A stretch of 64,000 nucleotides of DNA from CAUZIZ01 sp965219855 (lineage in GTDB: Bacteria; Acidobacteriota; UBA6911; RPQK01; JAJDTT01): the NCBI GenBank assembly GCA_965219855.1, contig CBDCOR010000022.1, forward strand, positions 434,001-498,000, in the 5' to 3' direction. Below, one piece after another: positions 26,645 to 33,483 of the stretch. The notes under the pieces are model-generated. The model was not told the origin of the DNA. It worked only from the letters and a program-made list of their open reading frames with translations, and searched no databases. Both the position numbers and the translations under genes were made by a program. The first letter of the stretch is position 1. Each line of letters opens with the position of its first letter.

Positions 26645-27613
26645 GTGAATGAATACAGCAAATCGCAACAAGAAAGAGTGGACACATTCAACGCAGTGAA
26701 CGAGAAGCTGCAGACCCTGCTCACTAGATGGTGGATCACCCTAGGGAGACCAGACTTCGCTCCTCTGCTGAAAGAACGAACTTCTGGCGAGCTTCGACCA
26801 AGCGAGAGAGCCGAGACTCAACCAGTTGAGGTAGATCTTGAGGAGTTTCTCGATGCCGTTCTGAGGTGGGGACGTTTTTCGGAGGACTTCTTAGAAAACA
26901 TCCTCAAAGGGGACAAGGCGGCCGGAGATTGGCTCGACGGGCTTGTCCGATTTACGCAGCGCCTTGAGACAATCATCGATGGTACTGAGCAGTGGGCGAG
27001 AAACCTCTCCTTTCGCGTTCAGCCGCTCTTGGAAGAATTGGCCAAACAAGGGTGGTACCTCCATCCTCAGTTTCCTGTAAGTGTCGGGACACTCGAATCG
27101 ACGACGCAGACGATCCGTAAGCAACCGGAACTAACTCAGAACACGTTGAGAGATTTCTTTCGCGGTCGACTCGACGACATCGAGTCGGATCTTGTGAAGT
27201 CCTATCCAAACCGAGAACTGATTCTCCGCGACGCGTTTCAGGCGCATCGTGAAGGCAAGTACACGCCGTCGGTTCCGGTGTTTCTTGCCCAGGCCGATGG
27301 CATAACCCACGACGTTGTGCGCAAACACATCTTCCAGGAATCGACCCGAAAAGACCTCCGCAGGTCGCTTCCGCCAAGTGAGTACGGGTTTGCTGAGGCT
27401 ATCCTGAACCTGCTCGTACTCAGGAAATTGCCGCTCTGGAAGCCGGGACAGGGCACATCCCCGGAGGATCATCTAAATCGCCACCGCGTGCTGCATGGTA
27501 CGTCGGTTGATTACGGCAACGAGATAAACAGCCTGAAGGCTGTTTCATTTCTCGCGTGGGTTCCCTGGGCAATGAGCTTTATCGGCAAGGCCGAAAACGG
27601 AAAGACAGACTAG
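26645..27613 (+). CDS. HEPN-like protein with R-x4-H motif
   Basis: 322 residues from GTG 26645 (start uncertain). Near the C-terminus the sequence NRHRVLHGTS holds R279-x4-H284, the catalytic signature of HEPN ribonucleases, followed by a Tyr and a helix (DYGNEINSLKAVSFLAWV) as in many HEPN-type toxins and abortive-infection proteins. The N-terminal 230 residues are helical and charged with no recognised domain. It is third in the group after the LexA-like gene. RNA cleavage and a defence role are inferred from the motif only. Confidence 0.6.
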   Translation: MNEYSKSQQERVDTFNAVNEKLQTLLTRWWITLGRPDFAPLLKERTSGELRPSERAETQPVEVDLEEFLDAVLRWGRFSEDFLENILKGDKAAGDWLDGLVRFTQRLETIIDGTEQWARNLSFRVQPLLEELAKQGWYLHPQFPVSVGTLESTTQTIRKQPELTQNTLRDFFRGRLDDIESDLVKSYPNRELILRDAFQAHREGKYTPSVPVFLAQADGITHDVVRKHIFQESTRKDLRRSLPPSEYGFAEAILNLLVLRKLPLWKPGQGTSPEDHLNRHRVLHGTSVDYGNEINSLKAVSFLAWVPWAMSFIGKAENGKTD

Positions 27614-27922
27614 CCGACGAACCCGTCCAGCGAAATTTCGCTGGGCCTGCGGAAAAAAAATCAAAAAAAGTTTCCCCTCCGTCATCCACGCATCCGACTG
27701 ATTTCTAGGGCGTTATCCGCCCGTACGCCCCGACCGCCCGGTTCGCTCGGCGCCGTTCAACGAAATTTCGCCATTGAGGGGTGAAGGCTCCGACGAGAGC
27801 TCTTCCCCCGACGGCTCCGCCTGGCAAGTCCGGGCAACGCCCCCTGGGAGGAACCCTCGCCGGACCCGCCTCCCAGGGGGCGATTTCGTTGATGCGCCAG
27901 AGCGCGCGAAAGGAGGTCCGGT
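27614..27922 (+). promoter_or_regulatory. Leader region with CGAAATTTCG palindromes and a long hairpin
   Basis: No gene. CCAGCGAAATTTCGCTGG (27627-27644) is a perfect palindrome, and its core CGAAATTTCG recurs at 27761-27770. Farther on, CGCCCCCTGGGAGG (27838-27851) pairs perfectly over 14 bp with CCTCCCAGGGGGCG (27869-27882), followed by ATTTCGTT. The palindromes look like paired operator half-sets, and the hairpin like an attenuator or terminator just upstream of the gene at 27923. Confidence 0.5.
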
Positions 27923-28252
27923 ATGACGGATGTGACCAAGGCGGCCCTGACGCCTGCCAGGCGACGCCTCGTGGAAGCGATGCAGGAGATCAACTACGGG
28001 CGGATCGAACGGCTCGAAGTGCGGGAGTGGGAACCTGTGTTCAAGCCGCCGCCCCGGGTGGTGAGGCAGATCGTGTTCGGGAAGGACAACGGCCCGAACG
28101 CGCGCCGCGCCAATGACGGCTTCGTCCTCAAGAAGAAGGTAGCGGAGCTGTTCGAGATCTTCGAGCGGGAGCGCTCACTCTCGATCCAGGAACTTGTGAT
28201 CGAAAACGGGCTGCCCGTCCGCATGACCGTGGCGGACGCGATCCGGATCTGA
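27923..28252 (+). CDS. Small phage-type hypothetical protein (109 aa)
   Basis: Function unknown. A strong AGGAGG precedes ATG 27923 by 9 bases. Readable blocks are ARRRLVEAMQEINYGRIERL, FKPPPRVVRQIVFGKDNG and LSIQELVIENGLPVRMTVAD. It lies between the palindrome region and the sigma-70-like gene, a position where phage and ICE replication regulators are common, but the sequence itself gives no fold. Confidence 0.65.
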   Translation: MTDVTKAALTPARRRLVEAMQEINYGRIERLEVREWEPVFKPPPRVVRQIVFGKDNGPNARRANDGFVLKKKVAELFEIFERERSLSIQELVIENGLPVRMTVADAIRI

Positions 28253-28282
28253 TTCCGGACCCGACAAGCAACCGCACGAACT

Positions 28283-28439
28283 TACACACCAGACAACAGG
28301 CCGGCCGCAAAGCGGGGGTCGTTGTGGGTGTCGCCGAAACCGGTGTCCTCACAACGCTCCCGCTTTCTCGTTTTGAGAGCGGCCAACCCGGCACAGGTCG
28401 ACACCCACGCGAGCTCCTCCTCGGCCCCGAGGAGGCTCA
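28283..28439 (+). promoter_or_regulatory. Leader RNA motif copy C with ribosome site in a hairpin
   Basis: ACAAC (28293-28297) and GTTGT (28321-28325) enclose CCGC-AAA-GCGG, so the inner stem changed on both sides relative to copies A and B. The competing stem is CGTTGTG (28320-28326) with CACAACG (28350-28356). Just before the ATG, CCTCCTCG (28416-28423) pairs over 8 bp with CGAGGAGG (28428-28435), which contains the ribosome site; three more pairs (GAG/CTC) extend it. Confidence 0.6.
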
Positions 28440-29027
28440 ATGGGTTTCGACAACCAGTACGACGGCATCGATCCGTATGCCGTCAAGCTCATCAAATTCA
28501 AGGCGAGGCGATTGATAGGACAAGCGGGATTCACGGCATCGGACCGCGACGATCTGGAGCAGGAACTGGTCCTCGACCTGCTCCGCCGGCTGCCGAAGTA
28601 CGACCCCGAGCGCGCGCAGCTCAACACGTTCATCGCCCGGGTGGTCGAGCACAAGATCGCCACCCTCATTGAGGCGCGGAAGGCCGGTATCCGCGACTAC
28701 CGGCGCTGCCCCTTTTCCCTCAACGACCGCTTCGAGGACGAGGAAGGCCGCTCGGTCGAGCGCGTGGATACCTTCGATCAGGAGGACTATCTGCTGCGCA
28801 CCGGCGCGCAGTCGAGGCCGGCGGACGAGCTGAGCGCGCTCACCATCGACGTGGCCGCTGTCCTCGAAGGACTCCCGCCCGAACTGCGCGATCTGTGCCA
28901 ACGCCTCGAGGCGGAGACGGTGACCGAGATCTCCCGCGACACGGGCGTTCCGCGCGGAACGATCTACGAGTCCATCAAGAAGCTCCGCGAAATCTTCGAG
29001 GACGCCGGACTCAAGGACTACCTGTGA
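28440..29027 (+). CDS. Sigma-70-like family protein
   Basis: 195 residues. A region-2-like block (RDDLEQELVLDLLRRLPKYD, then LNTFIARVVEHKIATLI) and a region-4-like helix-turn-helix (LPPELRDLCQRLEAETVTEI, TGVPRGTIYESIKKLREIF) are present with an acidic linker between them. Proteins like this in phages act as late or accessory transcription activators. ATG 28440 follows GAGGAGG by 4 bases; that site is buried in a hairpin. Likely switches on downstream element genes. Confidence 0.8.
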   Translation: MGFDNQYDGIDPYAVKLIKFKARRLIGQAGFTASDRDDLEQELVLDLLRRLPKYDPERAQLNTFIARVVEHKIATLIEARKAGIRDYRRCPFSLNDRFEDEEGRSVERVDTFDQEDYLLRTGAQSRPADELSALTIDVAAVLEGLPPELRDLCQRLEAETVTEISRDTGVPRGTIYESIKKLREIFEDAGLKDYL

Positions 29028-29159
29028 TGCCCCGACGGTCCCGGTCCGGCTCCGGTAGGTAATCACCGGGCCGGAGATCGGCCGCGGCGTTTTGAGCGGC
29101 ACGGCATCCGGTCCGGGCGCGCCCTCCTGACGGACTACGACCCATGGAGGCAAAGGCAA

Positions 29160-29606
29160 ATGTATCGAGAACTCTACCGCTACAACTTCAATGCGAAAGT
29201 GCCGCTGCGGGACGTCGAGGAGTCCCTGCTCCTGGCGGTGCTCGCCACCGAAAGCCTGCACGGCCGGGCCCTGGTGCGACTGGACGCATCCTTCTGTCTG
29301 GACCCCGGCAAGCGCTCCTGCGTGGTGGACGCGGCGACCGATGTCGGCCGCGCCATCGGCCGCATCTTCACCGGCTTCCTGACGCGCGAATTCGGCGAGG
29401 CGGCCTTCAAGGTGGAGCGGATCGCGGCCGCGTCACCGATCTCACCGGCGATGAGCGCGACGGGGGCCGCGGGATGGGCACCCCCGCGATCTCCACCTAT
29501 TCGATGTGGAGCCTGTTCCGCAACTGCCGCAAGGCCTGCGAGTGGCGCTACCTCGAAGAGCTCGTTCCGCTGGAGCGGGACCGCAACCTGGCCCTGGGGA
29601 CGGTGA
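29160..29606 (+). CDS. Conserved phage hypothetical protein
   Basis: The first ~90 residues look like a real conserved protein: MYRELYRYNFNAKVPLRDVE, LATESLHGRALVRLDASFC, GRAIGRIFTGFLTREFGE. Its frame then continues into Ala/Pro/Ser-rich shadow sequence over the start of the nuclease gene, so the true end may be near 29440, with a lost stop or a small indel. It directly precedes the nuclease gene in the recombination cluster. No function known. Confidence 0.6.
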   Translation: MYRELYRYNFNAKVPLRDVEESLLLAVLATESLHGRALVRLDASFCLDPGKRSCVVDAATDVGRAIGRIFTGFLTREFGEAAFKVERIAAASPISPAMSATGAAGWAPPRSPPIRCGACSATAARPASGATSKSSFRWSGTATWPWGR

Positions 29607-30502
29607 TCCACCAGAGCCTTGAGGTCTGGCATTCCACCCGAGACCTGGACGCCGCCCTCGACGCCGTCGACCGGGCTTATCCGAACCGCGCGGCAGAAGC
29701 CGATCAGAAGCGCGAGTGGCATCTGGCCACCGCGATGATGGAGGGCTATGCGGCCCGGTACGCGCACGAGGCGTTCGAGGTCGTCGCGCTGGAGAAGACG
29801 TTCGAGGGAAAGATCGTCAATCCGGCCACCGGCGCCTCGTCGCGCAGCTTCATCCTGGCCGGCAAGGTCGACGGCGTCGTCCAGATCGGCGACGAGCATT
29901 ACCTGCTTGAACACAAGACCGCCTCCCAGGTGGACGGCGACTACCTCGAGCGCCTGTGGACCGACTTTCAGATCGTCCTCTACTCCCGCTACGTCGAGCA
30001 GACCCTCGGCACCCCGCTCGCCGGCGTCCTCTACAACGTGCTGGTCAAGGCGCGCCTCTCACAGAGCAGCGGCGAGACCGAAGCCGAGTATGGGGCCCGC
30101 CGCGCGGCGCTGATCGCCAAGCCGAAGACCGGCAAGAGCAGCGCCAAGCGCAGGCTCCCGGAGAGCGACGAGGCCTTCCAGGAGCGGCTGGCCATCAAAT
30201 ACGCCGAGCCGGAGATGTTCCACCGGGAGCAGCTCTAGCTCTCCCGCGACCGCTTCAAGGAGTTGCAGGTCCAGCTCTGGGAGCTGACCCAGGCGTTTCT
30301 GGACGCTCGCCGGCGCGGCGTCTTCTACCAGAACACGGCGTTCTGTTTTCACTACCGCCGGCCCTGCGCCTACCTCCCGCTCTGCAGCTCCGGCGGCAGT
30401 CCCAACGTCATCGAGAACCTCTACCAGAGGCTCCCCCCGCACGAGGAGCTGCAGGCTCCCGCCGGCGAGGACGAGTCCTCGTCCACCGACGCCCCCTTTT
30501 GA
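29474..30502 (+). pseudogene. Cas4/RecB-like PD-(D/E)XK nuclease with in-frame amber codon
   Basis: Phage-type exonuclease. Start ATG 29474 (MGTPAISTYSMWSLFRNC). The nuclease core shows a first Cys pair region (FRNCRKACEWRYL), GTVIHQSLE, the FILAGKVDGVV aspartate and YLLEHKTAS with E and K. TAG at 30236-30238 interrupts after MFHREQL. The same frame continues LSRDRFKELQVQLWELTQ and on to a C-terminal Cys set (CFHYRRPCAYLPLC) that would complete an iron-sulfur cluster, ending at 30502. A Tyr codon is the likely original, so this is a point nonsense mutation. Confidence 0.82.
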
Positions 30503-30529
30503 GGGCCAACGAATAAAGGAGAACCACCT

Positions 30530-31131
30530 GTGTTACCGAACCAAACCACACCGAAGAAACAGGAGCTGGCCGACCTGACGGTGCTCGCTTACGGGCGCAG
30601 CAAGATCGGCAAGTCGACCTGGTGCGCGCGCTCCGAGGGCGCGCTGTTCCTGGCCACCGAGCCGGGGCTGAACGCCCTCGACGTGTTCCAGGTGCCGATC
30701 CAGTCCTGGGACCAGCTGCTCGCCGCCTGCGGCGAGATCGCCGAGGGCAAGCACCCGTTCAAGACCATCATCGTCGACACGGTCGACAACGCCTACCGCA
30801 TGTGCGCGGACCACGTCTGCGCCAAGTTCAAAATCGAGCACGAGTCGGATCTCGGCTACGGCAAGGGCTGGGCGCTGATCAACAACGAGTTCCACCGCGT
30901 CCTCACCAAACTCGCGTTCCTGCCCTACGGCCTCTTTCTCGTTTCCCATTCCGTGGAGAGGGAGATCGAGACCCGCACCGGCAAGCACACCCGCATCGTG
31001 CCGACCCGGCCACCAAGCCGGCGGCCGCGGCCAAGGCGGGCGCCCAGCGGTCGACGTCTCCGCCGGCGTCGGCCCCGGGGGACGCCGGTGATCAGAAGCC
31101 CAAGCCCAACACATCCCGAAACGGAGGATAG
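30530..31131 (+). pseudogene. Sak4-like/phage nucleotide-binding ATPase, internally deleted
   Basis: RecA-like phage ATPase used in annealing or recombination. GTG start with AAGGAG upstream. Walker A is GRSKIGKST and Walker B TIIVDTVD; GLFLVSHSVEREIETRTGKH follows. After HTRIVPT the expected core is missing and the frame is off by one. The original tail (ATKPAAAAKAGAQRSTSPPA, ending SRNGG) is readable in the next frame and stops with TAG 31131, directly before the DUF669 gene. So both ends survive but a middle piece is lost. Confidence 0.75.
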
Positions 31132-31136
31132 GAACC

Positions 31137-31625
31137 ATGCAAAGCGGAGATTACGGACAGCACAACGCACCCTCCTCGGACATCGATCTCACCCAGTTCG
31201 ACGACGACTTCGCCGAGGCCGAGGTCGAAGAGCGCGAATTCGAACCGGTGCCCGACGGCAAGTACCAGGTCAACGTCGACCAGGTCGAAATGACCCAGGC
31301 GAAGACCTCGGGCAATCCGATGCTCAAGTGGACTCTGCGCATCATCGCGCCCCGGTGCACGGGGCGGCTCTTGTGGCGTAACAACGTCATGGCCACCCGC
31401 GAGAACATCAAGTGGCTCAAGACGGACCTGCACACCTGTGGCCTCGATCTCGAAAAGCTCTCCAAGCTGCCCGAGCACCTGAGCCGGCTGCTCAACGTCA
31501 AGCCCGAGGTGACCAAGCGCACCCGCGGCGAGAACGAGAACGTCTACATCAACCGGCGCATCGTGCTCGAGGACGACGCGGAGACGTACGACTCGGCGGC
31601 CCAGGATGCGCTCGAACCCTTCTGA
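31137..31625 (+). CDS. DUF669 phage protein
   Basis: 162 residues of the DUF669 family, found beside single-strand annealing and recombination genes in phages; biochemical role not settled. Blocks: FEPVPDGKYQVNVDQVEMTQ, GNPMLKWTLRIIAP, RLLWRNNVMATRENIKWLK and INRRIVLEDD. The acidic N- and C-termini fit a DNA-mimic or protein-binding role, but that is inference. Start ATG 31137 lies 6 bases after the ATPase stop. Confidence 0.85.
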   Translation: MQSGDYGQHNAPSSDIDLTQFDDDFAEAEVEEREFEPVPDGKYQVNVDQVEMTQAKTSGNPMLKWTLRIIAPRCTGRLLWRNNVMATRENIKWLKTDLHTCGLDLEKLSKLPEHLSRLLNVKPEVTKRTRGENENVYINRRIVLEDDAETYDSAAQDALEPF

Positions 31626-32091
31626 GTCGGATCGGATCACGGTCGTCGTCGACACGCGGGAACAGGAGCCCTACCACTTCGATCCCGAAAGCGTGACGGC
31701 CACGCGCCGGGCGCTGCCCGCCGGGGACTACTCCCTCGAAGGATGGGAGGGCGCGGTGGCGGTGGAGCGCAAGACGCTCGAGGACCTGGTCGCCACCGTC
31801 ATTCGATCCCGAAAACGGTTCCGCAAGGAGCTCGAGCGGCTCGCGGGCTTTGAGGCCGCCTGCATCGTGGTCGAGGCCAACCTGAGCGACATCCTGACCG
31901 AACGGTATCGCTCCGGGGCGCATCCCAACGCCGTACTCCGCTCCGTTTTGTCCATCGTCGTCGACTTCCGTCTCCCGGTCTATTTCTGCTCCGACCGGCA
32001 GTCCGCCTGTCGGTTCGTCGAGGGCTACTTGCGGAGAGCACACCGGATGGCATCGACACGATGGAAACAACCACCCAAAGCACACCAGTAA
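31606..32091 (+). CDS. ERCC4-domain nuclease
   Basis: 161-residue XPF/ERCC4-type structure-specific nuclease. The active-site pattern is VVVDTREQ, LPAGDYSLEG and VAVERKTLEDL, with D, D and ERK acidic/basic residues in place. ATG 31606 overlaps the DUF669 stop by 20 bases, showing an operon. It would cut branched or displaced DNA during element recombination, alongside the Cas4-like nuclease and the Sak4-like ATPase. Confidence 0.88.
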   Translation: MRSNPSESDRITVVVDTREQEPYHFDPESVTATRRALPAGDYSLEGWEGAVAVERKTLEDLVATVIRSRKRFRKELERLAGFEAACIVVEANLSDILTERYRSGAHPNAVLRSVLSIVVDFRLPVYFCSDRQSACRFVEGYLRRAHRMASTRWKQPPKAHQ

Positions 32092-32465
32092 CCAAAATTC
32101 GCGGCCGGATCGCCGCCGTCTTCTACGCCGGCGCGCGCGTGGCGCCGCATTTCGACGCTAAGGGGAATGTCAAGCGGGTAGACTTCTGGCTGTTCCTGAA
32201 GGCGCTCGGCTACCACGAGGGCTTCCAGCACGCCCACACGCTCAAGGTGCTCCGCTGGTCCCAGGAGGACACCTACTTGTTGGACCTAGTGGACGACCGG
32301 GAGCGGCGTTTTCACATCGAACTGATCTTTCCCGAGCTGGAGCGGGACCTGGGAGCCGACTGGCAACGCTGGCGCGAGTACAAGGCGGAGAACCGGGAGA
32401 TGTTCCAGCGGATCGACCAGCAACTGTTGGCCGAGCACATCAAGATCGCGGAGGAATGGGAGTGA
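32061..32465 (+). CDS. Conserved phage hypothetical protein (134 aa)
   Basis: Unknown function. Overlaps the ERCC4 gene by 31 bases and the next gene by 10, so it is part of one operon. Sequence style: an N-terminal half with FYAGARVAPHFDAKGNVKRV and a charged C-terminal helix ELERDLGADWQRWREYK. No recognised domain. Confidence 0.65.
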   Translation: METTTQSTPVTKIRGRIAAVFYAGARVAPHFDAKGNVKRVDFWLFLKALGYHEGFQHAHTLKVLRWSQEDTYLLDLVDDRERRFHIELIFPELERDLGADWQRWREYKAENREMFQRIDQQLLAEHIKIAEEWE

Positions 32466-32806
32466 AGCTGCGCTACATGGTCGAGTATGCGCTGCGGGAC
32501 CGCATCCGGGAGCCGCGCTATGATCCGATCGGCGTCTGGGTCCAGGGACCGGGCCCCGGGCTGGATCTCGTGATCGAGTTCCTGCCCGGCCATGCCGAGG
32601 CCCAGGAGGATGCCGAGTGGGTCATCAACCGGCTGGTGGAGAATGACGTCCGGTCGCTAACCGAGGACTTCCTGCACTACCATCAGTCGACCCTTTCGCC
32701 CTATCGAGGGATGCGCGGGGTGGTGGTCGAGGCCGACGAGTACCCCTCGGCCGAGGCCTGCGCCCAGTCCATCCTCGAGAAGATCGCCTCGGGCCGAATC
32801 GCCTGA
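32456..32806 (+). CDS. Conserved phage hypothetical protein (116 aa)
   Basis: Unknown function. The ATG lies inside the end of the preceding gene; an alternative GTG/ATG within the first codons (MGVKLRYMVEYAL) is possible. Hydrophobic strand-like DLVIEFLPGH and an acidic stretch are the only visible features. Last gene of the recombination operon before the toxin-antitoxin promoter. Confidence 0.6.
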   Translation: MGVKLRYMVEYALRDRIREPRYDPIGVWVQGPGPGLDLVIEFLPGHAEAQEDAEWVINRLVENDVRSLTEDFLHYHQSTLSPYRGMRGVVVEADEYPSAEACAQSILEKIASGRIA

Positions 32807-32861
32807 TTCACGCTCCGACAGTACCAATTAGTCGTTTGCAGTGGAATATTTGGAGTAGACC

Positions 32862-32899
32862 TTGACACGCCTCATTGTTGTAGCTACAGTGGAGCTACA
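32862..32899 (+). promoter_or_regulatory. dinJ/yafQ promoter and operator
   Basis: TTGACA (32862-32867), 17-bp spacer, TACAGT (32885-32890) form a strong sigma-70 promoter. The inverted repeat TGTAGCT-N7-AGCTACA (32879-32899) covers the -10 box, the expected place for binding by the antitoxin or the complex. Confidence 0.75.
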
Positions 32900-32917
32900 A
32901 ATAGGAGAAACTCCAAG

Positions 32918-33175
32918 ATGAGTACCGACACGGTTGTACGCGCACGAATCGACAGCGACACCAAAGCACGAGCCACCGAAGCCCTGCAAGCCATGGGCTT
33001 GTCGGTGTCCGATGCAATCCGCCTGCTGCTGCTGCGCGTGGCGGACGAGAAGCGACTGCCATTCGCTGTCCAGGTGCCGCACCCGACCACCGTCAAAGCC
33101 ATGAAGGAATTGGAAGAGGGTAAGGGGCAGCGTTTTGGCAGCGCCGAACAACTGTTCCGCGACCTCGACATCTGA
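32918..33175 (+). CDS. dinJ: RelB/DinJ-family antitoxin
   Basis: 85-residue antitoxin that neutralises the adjacent YafQ-type toxin and represses the operon. The ribbon-helix-helix N-terminus (TVVRARIDSDTKARATEAL, GLSVSDAIRLLLLRV) is typical; the C-terminal tail binds the toxin. ATAGGAG precedes the ATG. The stop and the toxin ATG are one base apart. Confidence 0.92.
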   Translation: MSTDTVVRARIDSDTKARATEALQAMGLSVSDAIRLLLLRVADEKRLPFAVQVPHPTTVKAMKELEEGKGQRFGSAEQLFRDLDI

Positions 33176-33176
33176 C

Positions 33177-33449
33177 ATGCTGACGCCCGTTCGCTCCTCG
33201 CAGTTCAAGCGCGACGTCAGAAGAGCCAGGGTGCGAGGCAAAGATCTGAGCAAGCTGCGAGCGTTTTTGGCGCCGCTGATCGAGCAGGAGCCGTTGTCCG
33301 CGCGCTACCGCGACCATCCGCTCCGGGGCATTTGGAAGGGTTACCGGGAGGTGCATATCGAGCCCGACTGGCTTCTGATTTACCGAGTCAAAGGCGACGA
33401 ATTGCACCTGGTGCGCACCGGTACTCATTCCGATCTCTTCAAGGAATGA
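33177..33449 (+). CDS. yafQ: YafQ-family mRNA interferase toxin
   Basis: 90-residue ribosome-dependent endoribonuclease toxin. The family core YRDHPLRGIWKGYREVHIEP, DWLLIYR and RTGTHSDLF is intact, including the His and Asp residues used in catalysis. ATG 33177 (MLTPVRSSQFKRD) follows the antitoxin stop directly; an upstream in-frame ATG at 33135 lies inside the antitoxin gene. Would stabilise the element or add phage resistance. Confidence 0.92.
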   Translation: MLTPVRSSQFKRDVRRARVRGKDLSKLRAFLAPLIEQEPLSARYRDHPLRGIWKGYREVHIEPDWLLIYRVKGDELHLVRTGTHSDLFKE

Positions 33450-33483
33450 GCTCAGCTAAACCCAACTTTTACTTCACTCCCGA

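Larger units (their letters stand above)
20031..33449 (+). mobile_element. Integrative element B (phage/ICE-like), right end not found
   Basis: Tandem relative of element A. After the shared opening genes it carries a LexA-like repressor with three downstream genes, a sigma-70-like gene, a phage-type recombination cluster and a DinJ/YafQ pair. Chromosomal-type sequence (a 5'-truncated RND pump) begins by about 33480, so the end is at or before this point, or was removed by deletion. The integrase is frameshifted. Bases 20070-20424 hold no gene and parallel 14385-14732. Confidence 0.6.
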
